Positions 16,436 through 24,882 of a stretch of 64,000 nucleotides of DNA are shown here, piece by piece (position 1 is the stretch's first letter; every line of letters begins with the position of its first letter). The stretch is from Bacillus sp. OK048. GTDB taxonomy: Bacteria; Bacillota; Bacilli; Bacillales; Cytobacillaceae. The notes under the pieces are model-generated. The model worked only from the letters and a program-made list of their open reading frames with translations, was not told the DNA's origin and ran no database searches. Both the position numbers and the translations under genes were made by a program. Location of the stretch: positions 1 through 64,000 of the forward strand of contig NZ_FNHN01000017.1 in NCBI RefSeq assembly GCF_900103525.1, read 5' to 3'.

Positions 16436-17499
16436 CAAGTACTAGATTTATTAATTTCGTCAACAAGTGTTTGTAATGCGTTCCCCTTATGTGATTCTTT
16501 CATATTTTTTTTGAATTCATATCTGTTTTTATAAACGGTATTTACTTTTTCGATTAGCGTTTCACTAGTAAGTTTTTCTTCCTCCAATGTAAGGGAATAC
16601 CCTTTATCTTGAAAAGCCTCTGCATTTAAAATTTGGTCGCCTCGACTTTGATTTAATCCTAATGGAATAATAAGCATTGGAATATTTAAAGTTAGAAATT
16701 CAAATATGGCATTTGAGCCGCCTCTAGTAATCACGATATCCGTTGCAGCTAATATATCAGGTAGTTCATCATGAACATATTCAAATTGTTTATACCTTGG
16801 ATGGGAGGCTAAATTGCCATCTAAGTTATTTTTTCCACACAAATGAACAACCTGGTAAGTAGCCGTTAGTTGATCTAAAGATTGCCGAACTACTTCATTT
16901 ATTTTTTTTGCTCCTAAACTTCCTCCCATCATGGTTAAAATGGGACTTTGATGATCAAATCCTAGAAAATCTCTTCCTTTTATTGCTGAACCATTTACTA
17001 TTTCTTTTCTAATAGGCGAACCAATATCAACCGTTTTATTTTTAGGAAAAAATTTTTTTGTCTCTTCAAAGGAAGTAAATATCCTTGTTGAAAATCTTTG
17101 CGAAATTTTATTTGCTAGTCCTGGCGTCATATCACTTTCATGAATATAAATCGGTATTCCTAATGTTTTAGCCGCTATGATGACAGGAACCGAAACAAAT
17201 CCACCTTTAGAGAATACTAAATCAGGCATGATCTTTTTTAGAACACTTCTAGCTTCAAAACATCCTTTTATTACACGAAAGATATCCACGAAATTTTCAA
17301 AGTCTATATATCTTCTAAGTTTCCCACTATTTATTCCGAAGTAAGGAATGCCTGTTTTTTCTATTAATTCCTTTTCAATTCCTTTTTTCGAACCAATATA
17401 ATATTTGTCCCAATTGTCGAGTTCATTAATTAATGCAATATTTGGTGTTACATGCCCAGCAGAACCTCCACCAGTGAATACAATTTTCTTCTTTGGCAT
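16435..17499 (-). CDS. murG: MurG paralogue (UDP-GlcNAc:lipid I transferase family)
   Basis: This 354-residue glycosyltransferase of family GT28 has the lipid-binding loop GGGSAGHVTPN at 10-20, SKGGFVSVPVIIAAK and IYIHESDMTPGLANK in the N-domain, GGSLGAKKIN in the C-domain and the UDP-GlcNAc site ITRGGSNAIFEFL. All expected MurG motifs are present. MurG normally sits in the dcw cluster; this isolated single copy with its own terminator suggests a second MurG, as in some Bacillus species, perhaps used in sporulation or under antibiotic stress. That role is inference. Confidence 0.85.
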   Translation of the reverse strand: MPKKKIVFTGGGSAGHVTPNIALINELDNWDKYYIGSKKGIEKELIEKTGIPYFGINSGKLRRYIDFENFVDIFRVIKGCFEARSVLKKIMPDLVFSKGGFVSVPVIIAAKTLGIPIYIHESDMTPGLANKISQRFSTRIFTSFEETKKFFPKNKTVDIGSPIRKEIVNGSAIKGRDFLGFDHQSPILTMMGGSLGAKKINEVVRQSLDQLTATYQVVHLCGKNNLDGNLASHPRYKQFEYVHDELPDILAATDIVITRGGSNAIFEFLTLNIPMLIIPLGLNQSRGDQILNAEAFQDKGYSLTLEEEKLTSETLIEKVNTVYKNRYEFKKNMKESHKGNALQTLVDEINKSST

Positions 17500-17593
17500 A
17501 TTCCCTCCTGATTAATCATTGTTCTACTATTCATTATACGTAATTACAATCTGCAAATTCTTCATTCTTACTAAACTCTGCAAACGAAAGTTT

Positions 17594-17620
17594 AGGGAAC
17601 AGTGCCAGGCACTGTTCCCT
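17594..17620. repeat. GAACAGTGCC palindrome, copy 3
   Basis: AGGGAACAGTGCC-A-GGCACTGTTCCCT is perfect around one base and lies two bases after the radical SAM stop codon. Confidence 0.8.
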
Positions 17621-17622
17621 AT

Positions 17623-18507
17623 CTATTTTCCAAACCTTTTGCGATATCCGCATTTTCTACATAGTTCCTCCACTGCCACTCTTCGTGAAAAACCATCTAC
17701 AAGGTTTTTTGCTCTATCCATCTCGATAATATCAGAAAATGAATGATCATTAATATTTCCTAGATTGATAACTCCCTCACCATCTAGACAACAAGGAATA
17801 ACCGTTCCGTTTGCTAAAATACCTGCTTGATTGCGCATGCCATAGCAGAAGCCCTTCCCATCATCTTCTTCTTCATGTAACGCAGGCCACTGAAACTCGT
17901 AATCTTGATTGATGAAGATGCGTTCTGCAATTTTCACGCCGCTTCCTGGTTCTACCTTCTCTTCAATTTTGTAGTCTAAATCAAACTCTTTCTCAATTAT
18001 TTCTAGTAATTCTCTGTTTCGCTGTCTTTCCATATTCGTCATATTGTCTTGTGTAAGGTTCCATAATCTCAAGGAAACAATCAATTCTGATTGGCTCGTT
18101 GCTTCTTTAATAAAAGAAAGGATACTTTTCACATACCCTTCCTTATCTTTAGAACCAATATGGCCATCAAAGCTATGGAGTGAGAAATTCATTTGTCTGA
18201 GCGCAGGCTTATTTAATAATTTCTCCCTCTTTTTATTAATTAATGTTCCATTGGTTGTGATATTAACTTTAAACCCTTTTTCATGACTTACGTCTAACAA
18301 TTGATCTATTTTAGGATGGAGCAGCGGCTCACCTTTTACATGTAAATAAATGTAGTCTGTGTGCGGTTTAATTTGGTCTAATCTCTTAGAAAAATCCTCC
18401 ACAGAAATGAATTGCTTCTGTCGTTCTGTTGGCGGACAAAAGCTGCATGCAAGATTACATACACTTGTAATCTCTAAGTAAAACTTCTTAAATTTTTTCA
18501 CTATCAA
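17623..18507 (-). CDS. Radical SAM/SPASM domain protein
   Basis: This 294-residue protein has the radical SAM cluster motif CNLACSFC (Cys 17, 21, 24), the GEPLLHP glycine-rich strand and NITTNGTLI. A C-terminal SPASM-like part (CYGMRNQAGILANGTVIPCC, later CRKCGYRKRFGK) would bind one or two auxiliary Fe-S clusters. Such enzymes mature peptides or modify tRNA and cofactors. No small peptide substrate gene is evident next to it, so the target is unknown. The start is ATG with a weak GAGG upstream. It is a single gene. Confidence 0.82.
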   Translation of the reverse strand: MIVKKFKKFYLEITSVCNLACSFCPPTERQKQFISVEDFSKRLDQIKPHTDYIYLHVKGEPLLHPKIDQLLDVSHEKGFKVNITTNGTLINKKREKLLNKPALRQMNFSLHSFDGHIGSKDKEGYVKSILSFIKEATSQSELIVSLRLWNLTQDNMTNMERQRNRELLEIIEKEFDLDYKIEEKVEPGSGVKIAERIFINQDYEFQWPALHEEEDDGKGFCYGMRNQAGILANGTVIPCCLDGEGVINLGNINDHSFSDIIEMDRAKNLVDGFSRRVAVEELCRKCGYRKRFGK

Positions 18508-18994
18508 TTCCTCACTTCTTTGACTGCTTAGAACAAGATGAACTATTATTCTATCACTATTACAGCATTTTTGGCATACAATAGAACATGCTTATTTAAG
18601 GAAACTACTGGTACCATTTCTCTGTTTAATAGAATGCACTTGTATTTTCCTTATTATATATCCTACTACTATCTACACAGGAATTTCTTCACTTGTACTG
18701 CTTACTTATATAATAGTAGAAAACCATCAGAGAATTTTCTCCAATGGTCTTCACATGTTAACGAACGATTAGGTAACTAACATATTGTTGAAATTTTAAC
18801 CAAAAACGTTCCACCATATAGTGTATTCCATTTTATGTAGTCTTAGGAGACATCCTTACCTTACCTTACTTAGATACGGTTCCCCGTGGCGCACCAAAAT
18901 GAGGTTCTCTTGGATTCTTTTGAAATAATAAAAAGATTGCTAAATTAAATCACTTTCTTTTAAATAAGAAGTCCTGTCCTCAATTGAGTAACCA
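18508..18994. other. Gene-free stretch
   Basis: An 80-codon plus-strand frame at 18538-18780 is open, but its composition (Tyr/Phe/Asn rich, no RBS, no recognisable fold) does not look coding. Short inverted repeats around 18728-18751 are weak. Nothing else was identified. Confidence 0.5.
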
Positions 18995-19200
18995 ACGAAA
19001 GGAAAATAAGCGGAGATTTTTCCTTTATATGCAAAATGGAGCTCGTTTCGGGATAAATAATCGGAGGTTTTCCGATTATGCAAAGCAAAATCGCCCTTTT
19101 TCACGTTTTTCGAGCCAATAGGCGGAATCTCTCCGTCTATTTGGAATATTTTTAATGTCAATTACTAATTAAGCGGAATTGTTCCGGCTATTTATCAGAT
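18995..19200. repeat. Array of four REP-like palindromes
   Basis: Four units of the form ATAAGCGGAnnnnTCCGnTTAT occur about 50-60 bases apart: AATAAGCGGAGATTTTTCC, AATCGGAGGTTTTCCGATTAT, ATAGGCGGAATCTCTCCGTC and TTAAGCGGAATTGTTCCGGC. The same unit and spacing occur inside the 272-bp MITE, but the sequence between units is different and no MITE ends are present. Confidence 0.65.
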
Positions 19201-19264
19201 CGGGTGTTTAACCTGATCCCCAACCTAAAAAAATATTTATTAATGGTTTGAGTGGACTTTTTAG

Positions 19265-19302
19265 AAGAACCCAGCCCTCTTTTTGATGAAGGTTGGGTTC
19301 TT
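19265..19302. terminator. Terminator-like hairpin at the edge of the GC-rich island
   Basis: AAGAACCCAGCC / GGTTGGGTTCTT with a 14-nt loop lies 75 bases past the stop of the beta-helix gene. It is in AT-rich host-like sequence and is the last structure before the GC-rich DNA begins. Confidence 0.6.
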
Positions 19303-19376
19303 TATAGAAGTTATAATAAATGACTAGTACTCAACTTTCGCACCGTTGCGATTCTATAGGAAACCGCTGGACCTAC

Positions 19377-20873
19377 CTACCGGCTCACATCGATCCCGTC
19401 GGCCACCCTCTGTTTGACTCCGTCGATACCGTCAACGACGTTTTCGACCAATCTGAGTTCCTTTCCGGCATCGATCCTAATGCCGTTGGCGGCCTGTCGA
19501 ATGACGTTCCGCTCGATCCTGACGCCTGTGGGGATTCCTTTGCCACGTCCGTCAGCACCGCGGTCCTCACTAAGCCGGATGGCCCAGAACCCGTCAGTCC
19601 CTCCAGTGATATGGTTACCGTGCAACTCCGTTCCCGGCGCATTGCGGACCTCAATGCCGGCCTTCGAATTCTCCCCGGCGGTGATCCTATTTTCCTCGAT
19701 GCGGGTGTCAGGAGTTCCCAAGATGACGAGAATTCCCTGACGATTTCCAATCAGGTTGTTGGAGTGCACCCAGTTTCCAGGTCCAGAAGCGTCGTGCTTG
19801 TTCTTGGAACCGCCGGAATTGCCCAGCGCGATGCCCGCTTGCTGCCCGCCAATGACTGTGTTGTTCCGGATCTCGTTCAGGTATTCACCCTCGCCGTGCA
19901 GGTCGATGGCGTCGAGGAGACTGCCGGAGATGGTGTTCTCCGCCACGAGATTGTTGTGCGTTGGGAACTGCAGCAGAATGGCGTGCCGGAGATGCCTGCC
20001 ATCGAAGGTATTGCCAATGGCAACGTTGTGCCGGGAATCGTTGGCAGCATCCGGTTCGTGTTGGTCTGCTATGCCCTCGATAGCAATGCCATAGCCCTGT
20101 CCGCCGGGACCAACGGCAGTTGCCTCACTGACATAGTTTCCAGAGAGAGTCACTTCACGGCTGGCCTTGACGGAGATTCCGTGGCGCTCGAACCTGCGGA
20201 TCCCTAGGTTCTCCACAAGAACCCGAGAGCTGGCCTTCCCTTTGTGGGCACCGAGGTAAATCCCGTACATCGGGCCCCCACCCGCATCGCTGTCATTAGG
20301 GTCGTCGCCGAGTGAACCCTCATGACGGGAGGTAATGGTGAAGTCAGCGACGATAACGTCGTGGACGCCGGAACCGCGGATTACCCGGCTGTCATCCTCG
20401 CCGTCGAGGGAGGTTAGCAGCACAGTTCTCTCCTGGCCCTCGCCGCGCAGGTCCACGCCGCTTCGCAGCACGATGTTCGCCGACTCGTCGGTCGGGTCAG
20501 TGGAGCGCAAGTCATACGTGCCAGCTGGCAGCATGACCTCATCACCCGGTTTGGCCGCATCCAGGGCCTTCCTGATGGCTGCTGCGTCGTCTTGTGAGTC
20601 CGGATTCGGATCTGCCCCGAAGTCCGTGACGTCCAGGGTCCTGCCAGTTGCCGGACTCGGCGTCGGCACCTTGAACGGCGCGCCGGACCGGTCTACCAAG
20701 CCGGGGACCTGCCAGTCGCTGGACGCGGACGGGGCTGGTTCCACAGCCTTATCGCTCCCGACAAGCCCTTCGGATTCCGCAACGTTACATGCGGTCAAGA
20801 GGACCATCAGGCTAATGGCCATACACCACAAATGCGCCGGACCTCGTCTACTATTTCGAACAGATTCCTTCAT
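19377..20873 (-). CDS. GC-rich right-handed beta-helix lipoprotein (pectate-lyase-like fold)
   Basis: This 498-residue protein has a lipoprotein signal (WCMAISLMVLLTAC, Cys at about 29) and a Ser/Pro/Ala-rich linker. Then LDVTDFGADPNPDSQDDAAA (about 79-98) is the classic start of pectate-lyase/GH28-type beta-helices, followed by many NxI/V coils (RNNTVIGGQQAGIALGNSGG, VHSNNLIGNRQGIL, IEENRITAGENS). Catalytic residues cannot be assigned, so it could be a polysaccharide lyase, hydrolase or epimerase. Base composition and codon use are strikingly GC-rich (third positions mostly G or C) compared with all neighbours, which points to transfer from a high-GC donor, probably an actinomycete. Confidence 0.8.
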   Translation of the reverse strand: MKESVRNSRRGPAHLWCMAISLMVLLTACNVAESEGLVGSDKAVEPAPSASSDWQVPGLVDRSGAPFKVPTPSPATGRTLDVTDFGADPNPDSQDDAAAIRKALDAAKPGDEVMLPAGTYDLRSTDPTDESANIVLRSGVDLRGEGQERTVLLTSLDGEDDSRVIRGSGVHDVIVADFTITSRHEGSLGDDPNDSDAGGGPMYGIYLGAHKGKASSRVLVENLGIRRFERHGISVKASREVTLSGNYVSEATAVGPGGQGYGIAIEGIADQHEPDAANDSRHNVAIGNTFDGRHLRHAILLQFPTHNNLVAENTISGSLLDAIDLHGEGEYLNEIRNNTVIGGQQAGIALGNSGGSKNKHDASGPGNWVHSNNLIGNRQGILVILGTPDTRIEENRITAGENSKAGIEVRNAPGTELHGNHITGGTDGFWAIRLSEDRGADGRGKGIPTGVRIERNVIRQAANGIRIDAGKELRLVENVVDGIDGVKQRVADGIDVSR

Positions 20874-20943
20874 AAATACTTCTCACGTCCTTCCTTAACT
20901 CTTTTCGTCTTTTGTCGATTATAAAGGTGTTGAGAAAAGCAAT

Positions 20944-20985
20944 GAACCCGCGGGCCTCGGCTTGATTCACCGAGCACGCGGGCTC
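20944..20985 (-). terminator. GC-rich hairpin after the GH3 gene
   Basis: GAACCCGCGGGCCTCGG / CCGAGCACGCGGGCTC with a 9-nt loop has very high GC and lacks a T run. That is the actinobacterial terminator style, unlike every other terminator in the window. It suggests that non-coding DNA came along with the transferred genes. Confidence 0.65.
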
Positions 20986-21047
20986 ACTGTCTTCGGAATG
21001 CCTGACGATTCCTCCCCAGTTGCCGACGTTATCCCATGGTCAAAGGC

Positions 21048-23477
21048 CTATCGATTACTTTTGAAGTTCAACGGGATATCCTTTACTAATGGGGTGTCTG
21101 CTGAGGAACCCCCGACATGCACGCGGTATTTTCCCTTAGCGGTAGCCCACTCGCCGTTAGCCCAGTTCGCCAGGTTATCCGGATCTTTCGGAATGAAATA
21201 GGAGAACGGGTGATTAGAGTCAGCCAGGTTAATCCGCAGATTCACTCGCTTGCTCTCACCTGGCTTAAGATCAACCTTCTCGAAGTTGACAAGCCGCTTG
21301 GCAGGCTGTCCCGCCTTGTCCGGCAGGGTCAAATAGACCTGTGCCGCTTCTTTGCCGGCAACTTTACCGGTGTTTGTGATGGTAAAGGATACATCAATAC
21401 CAGACAAGTCTTTTTTTCCTTTACCCTTCGGCGTTCCTGGGCCCCCTACTTCACCGCGGACACTCTTCACCTTGAGGCCGTCATACTTAAAGGTCGTGTA
21501 CGACAGGCCGTAACCAAATGGGAAGACAGGCTTCACTTTGTTGGCCTCGTACCAGCGGTAGCCCATCTTAAGTCCCTCTGTGTACTGGGCAATTAACTGG
21601 TCTGAACCGTTACCGTACGGACCAGGGCCTCCTGGCTTGCCTGTGTCTTGACGGGTTCCAGGGAACTGTTTCTCGGTCGCGAAGGCGGCCTCACGCTCAG
21701 TAGCACCGAACGTCATAGGCAGCTTGCCGGACGGATTGACCTTACCGTAGAGCAGATTGGCGACGGCATTGCCATCCTCCATACCCGGATACCATGCTTC
21801 GAGGACTGCAGGGACCTTATCCAGCCACGGCATGAGCACCGTACCGGAAGTTTTCAAGACCACAACTGTATTCTTTGCATTGGCTTTCAGAACCGCGTCG
21901 ATCATTGGCTCCTGCTTCACCCAGTCCACTTTATCCGGGTTCTTGTTGAGGTCGATAGGCGGGAAGCCGAGTGTCTCGCGGTCTTTGGTCTCATGCGGGT
22001 TGTCGCCGATCATGAGAAGCACGACGTCAGACTCAGTGGCAAGCTTAGCAGCAGCCTGCGGGTCACGGCCATCATTGTACGTCACTTTGGTTCCATAGCC
22101 CCGCTCCTTGATGACATTCTCTAAACCCTGTTTTGGTGTGACCGTATAAGGGGTCACGACGTTCTCGTTGTCGTCCCGAACGGAGCGCGGGGACAGCTTG
22201 GCTATACCGGCGAACCACTCGACGCCAATCAGCGCGATTGACTTCGGCTTGCCGGCCAGTGGCAGGAAGCCTCCAGCGTTTTTCAATAGCACGGAACCTT
22301 CCTCGGCCATCTTCCGAGCGCTAGCTCCGTTGACCACCGGATCGGCGATCGTAGGCAGGAACTTGTTGAAAGGCTTATCCATGTGGCCGTACTCAATCAT
22401 CTTGATATAGCGCGGACGAAGTAGATTGTCAATGTCATTCTCGGTCACTTGACCCGAGTCGATGGCCTTCTGGATCGTTTCTTTAGTGTAGTACTGCGGT
22501 GCCCAGTCGAGCTCGACATCTGTACCCGCCTTGATGGCAGCGACCGTGTTGTGAATCGCGCGACGGTCACTCATCACGTAACCGTCGAAGCCCCAGTTTT
22601 TCCTTAGTGCAGCTTGTAGCAGTTCAGGGCTGTCACAGGCAAAGGTGCCATTGACATCTGGGAACGAGCACATCACAGAGGCTGGGTCAGCATTCTTAGC
22701 GGTCATCTCAAATGGCAGCATGTACAGCTCATTCATGGCCCTTGAGGGAACCTGGACACCCATCGTCCAGCGCTCGGTTTCTTGCTCATTGCCAGCTAGA
22801 TGCTTGAGTTGGGCCTGGACCCCTTGTTTTTGGATGGCCTTGACCTGCTCGGTCGCTAGGATACCTGTCAGGTACGGGTCCTCACTGAAGTACTCATAGT
22901 TCCGGCCACCGTACGGGTGGCGCACGAGGTTCATGCCAGGTCCGAGCATCACATGATGCGCGAAGGCACGCGTCTCCTCGCCGAGGATTCGACCGACCTC
23001 ATAGTTCAGCCCGCGGTTGAAGGTCGCGGCCATAGCTGGGGTTGACGGCAGGCCCGTCGCCACCGGGTCATTGCCACACGATCCACCCTTCACACCCGTA
23101 CCGCCGTTGGTCATGCGGACTGTGGGGATACCCAGTTCCTCGATTCCACGGATCTGCCGGCCTGTATCCTGCCACTCACACCCGGGCAGGGTACCCTGAG
23201 GCGGGAATATGCCGCTTTGGTACTTGTTACTACCGCCCCTTTTGATGACAACCGTCTCACCTTTGTCGTTCTCATTGAAGCGCGAGATGGCGATTTGCTG
23301 GATCTTCTGTTCCAGCGTCATCGCATCGAGAAGCAACTTGGTGCGCTCCACAGCAGGGAGCTTGGTGTTCATCCAGGGCTTGGTCCCTACCGGTCCACCT
23401 TCCTGCGCATTAGTAGGCATTACTAACGTAGACATGAAGAGTATTGCTGTCAATAGAATTGAAATCATTCTTTTCAT
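21048..23477 (-). CDS. Secreted GH3 family beta-glycosidase
   Basis: This 809-residue protein has a Sec signal (MKRMISILLTAILFMSTLVM, cleavage near TNA-QE). The GH3 N-domain has GRNYEYFSEDP (191-201), KHLAGNE (225-231) and the nucleophile Asp304 in GYVMSDRRAIH; a normally conserved Trp after the Asp is Arg here. The second alpha/beta domain spans about 390-620 (LLKNAGGFLPL; VLEAWYPGMEDGNAVANLLY) and a fibronectin III-like domain the C-terminus (FTITNTGKVAGKEAAQVYLT). It likely cleaves beta-glucosides or beta-xylosides outside the cell. The mature part is GC-rich, whereas the signal peptide and leader are AT-rich, so the gene may be a host-adapted import. Confidence 0.87.
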   Translation of the reverse strand: MKRMISILLTAILFMSTLVMPTNAQEGGPVGTKPWMNTKLPAVERTKLLLDAMTLEQKIQQIAISRFNENDKGETVVIKRGGSNKYQSGIFPPQGTLPGCEWQDTGRQIRGIEELGIPTVRMTNGGTGVKGGSCGNDPVATGLPSTPAMAATFNRGLNYEVGRILGEETRAFAHHVMLGPGMNLVRHPYGGRNYEYFSEDPYLTGILATEQVKAIQKQGVQAQLKHLAGNEQETERWTMGVQVPSRAMNELYMLPFEMTAKNADPASVMCSFPDVNGTFACDSPELLQAALRKNWGFDGYVMSDRRAIHNTVAAIKAGTDVELDWAPQYYTKETIQKAIDSGQVTENDIDNLLRPRYIKMIEYGHMDKPFNKFLPTIADPVVNGASARKMAEEGSVLLKNAGGFLPLAGKPKSIALIGVEWFAGIAKLSPRSVRDDNENVVTPYTVTPKQGLENVIKERGYGTKVTYNDGRDPQAAAKLATESDVVLLMIGDNPHETKDRETLGFPPIDLNKNPDKVDWVKQEPMIDAVLKANAKNTVVVLKTSGTVLMPWLDKVPAVLEAWYPGMEDGNAVANLLYGKVNPSGKLPMTFGATEREAAFATEKQFPGTRQDTGKPGGPGPYGNGSDQLIAQYTEGLKMGYRWYEANKVKPVFPFGYGLSYTTFKYDGLKVKSVRGEVGGPGTPKGKGKKDLSGIDVSFTITNTGKVAGKEAAQVYLTLPDKAGQPAKRLVNFEKVDLKPGESKRVNLRINLADSNHPFSYFIPKDPDNLANWANGEWATAKGKYRVHVGGSSADTPLVKDIPLNFKSNR

Positions 23478-23483
23478 CTTAAA

Positions 23484-23589
23484 ATCTCCCTTACATCTAG
23501 TTGTCTATTCGAATTGAAATTAATACATTTCATAATATCTCCCTTACATCAAGTTGTTTATTCGTATTAAAATAATTCATTTTTTAAAC
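23484..23589. repeat. 53-bp tandem duplication of the GH3 leader
   Basis: ATCTCCCTTACATC starts at 23484 and again at 23537, and the following about 40 bases match with a few changes (GTTGTCTATTCGAATTGAAAT versus GTTGTTTATTCGTATTAAAAT). The minus-strand RBS (AAGGGAGAT) of the GH3 gene is therefore present twice, the first of them without a start codon behind it. A third, more diverged copy may begin at about 23590. Confidence 0.7.
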
Positions 23590-23651
23590 TCTCCTTTACT
23601 ATCTAGTAAATCTTATTAGATATACTATTACGCTAGGAAGCCACGGGGAAG

Positions 23652-23792
23652 GTTCGAAACCACTGAAAAAGTAGCACATTTTGAAAGTATCAATAATACA
23701 GATTAACAAAAAAGAACAAACAACTAATATATAGTAGATTGTTTGCTCCTTTTCGTATTTAAATGGACTTTTTCAGTGGCTTTGGACGGTTC
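23652..23792. mobile_element. 141-bp MITE or IS remnant with inverted ends
   Basis: The ends GTTCGAAACCACTGAAAAAGT (left) and, inverted, GTCCAAAGCCACTGAAAAAGT (right) form terminal inverted repeats of over 20 bases with few mismatches, bounding 141 bp. An internal imperfect hairpin (AAAAGAACAAACAA with TTGTTTGCTCCTTTT) fills most of the middle. There is no coding sequence. It is probably a deletion derivative of an insertion sequence; the family is not identified. Confidence 0.6.
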
Positions 23793-23831
23793 TAGTGGCA
23801 CTCTTTTTGCAGGTGCAAAAAGAGCCGAACC
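23789..23831. repeat. Hairpin CTCTTTTTGCA/TGCAAAAAGAG
   Basis: A perfect 11-bp stem with GG as the loop (23801-23824) is extended by GGTTC / GAACC at the base with a small bulge. It abuts the inverted end of the MITE-like element. Confidence 0.6.
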
Positions 23832-23929
23832 ATCCCCATGGTTTTGAGTTTTACAATCCGTAATTGAAGTGGCTCTGCCTTGTCTCTTCTATTTCATTGT
23901 GGGAAATAGGGGGACCCCTTATATAAAAA

Positions 23930-23979
23930 GGTGCCTGCACTCGATACGTTAAAGATTTAACGTATCGAGTGCAGGCACC
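23930..23979 (-). terminator. 50-bp near-perfect palindrome terminating the TRAP operon
   Basis: Two exactly complementary 24-base arms (beginning GGTGCCTGCACTCGATACGT) are separated by GA. On the minus strand the stem is followed by TTTTTAT, so it is a complete and extremely strong intrinsic terminator 42 bases after the last operon gene. Confidence 0.85.
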
Positions 23980-24021
23980 GAGGAAAAAATGGGTTCAGGA
24001 GTTTGATAGATGTTCTACAAT

Positions 24022-24786
24022 TTAAGCTAACGATAACAGTTTTATATAGTCTTTCGTACTGTTTTCTACATCTTCTCCTCTAATCAGAAATTCGCCGCCG
24101 CGAGGAAGGTTCTTTGGAAAGGAAGATAGGACTTCTTTCCATGAACCCTTATCATCCTCTGTTAATGTTCCTGTCGGATTGGAGGAATCATCCACTTGCT
24201 TGCAATGCACATATACAACATCATTCATAAATGTTTTTACTGCTTCAAATACATTTGCCCCTACCCATGACCAGTTACCGATATCAAACGTCATTTTCAT
24301 CGGAATCCCTACTTGCGCACAATCATCGAGAAATTGACGTAATATTTGCATGTTACCGCCAAAAGCAGTTGGGTCATTTTCTACTGTCAACTGAATGGAA
24401 AGATGCATGTAGCCTGCTTCTTCTATGCACAGTTTTAACTGGTCAATATTATTTATTTTTGGTTCATATGCCCCGAGTGGTACTTTGACATAAGCCGCCC
24501 CTACTTGCTTTGCTTCTTCTAACACACGAGAGAATTCACTTTTGTTTAAATTTCCATCAGATGTCCATAGTGGAAATGGCGCGGAATAAACAAACGAGAG
24601 ATCATATTTATCCCTCACACCAATCAACTCGTCAAACTGAATATCATCATAATTAAACAGTTCACGTCGGATTTCAAACCCCGATGCGCCACATTTTCCT
24701 GCGGCGGAGGCTAAATAAGCTTGCCCATATTCTTCGGCCAAATCACGATTATAGGTTGTTGCTACAATAAATACAGGTGATTTCAT
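24022..24786 (-). CDS. Sugar phosphate isomerase/epimerase-like TIM-barrel protein
   Basis: The protein has 254 residues from ATG 24786 (GGAGG eight bases upstream); the frame continues upstream without an RBS. Xylose-isomerase-like TIM-barrel features are ASGFEIRRELFN, a metal-ligand Glu in LTVENDPTAFGGN, the TFDIGNWSWVG Asp, VHCKQVDD with His, and a last Glu strand GGEFLIRGED. It is the ninth and last gene of the operon, followed by a giant terminator. In related operons such proteins isomerise keto-sugar or inositol-type intermediates. The exact reaction is not readable. Confidence 0.8.
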   Translation of the reverse strand: MKSPVFIVATTYNRDLAEEYGQAYLASAAGKCGASGFEIRRELFNYDDIQFDELIGVRDKYDLSFVYSAPFPLWTSDGNLNKSEFSRVLEEAKQVGAAYVKVPLGAYEPKINNIDQLKLCIEEAGYMHLSIQLTVENDPTAFGGNMQILRQFLDDCAQVGIPMKMTFDIGNWSWVGANVFEAVKTFMNDVVYVHCKQVDDSSNPTGTLTEDDKGSWKEVLSSFPKNLPRGGEFLIRGEDVENSTKDYIKLLSLA

Positions 24787-24882
24787 ATCTTTTTCCTCCA
24801 TTTTAAGCAATAGGTACGGTTCTCCTGGCTTTTTGGGGTTAGTGGAGCCACAAGAACCAACCGCCACTGTAGACCCCTTGGA

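Noticed and set aside
16343..16466. Longer N-terminus for the LprI-like protein
   Set aside because: The 41 extra codons overlap the murG terminator hairpin and have no RBS; the inner ATG has both an RBS and a lipoprotein signal.
18538..18780. 80-codon plus-strand frame
   Set aside because: It has Tyr/Phe/Asn-rich composition, no RBS and no domain; probably chance in AT-rich DNA.
19320..20898. Long plus-strand frames over the beta-helix gene
   Set aside because: GC-rich third positions remove stop codons on the opposite strand; the minus-strand frame has a signal peptide, family motifs and correct codon bias, the plus-strand ones do not.
21117..23517. Several 80-160 codon plus-strand frames over the GH3 gene
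   Set aside because: They are shadows of the GC-rich GH3 coding sequence, without RBS or recognisable products.
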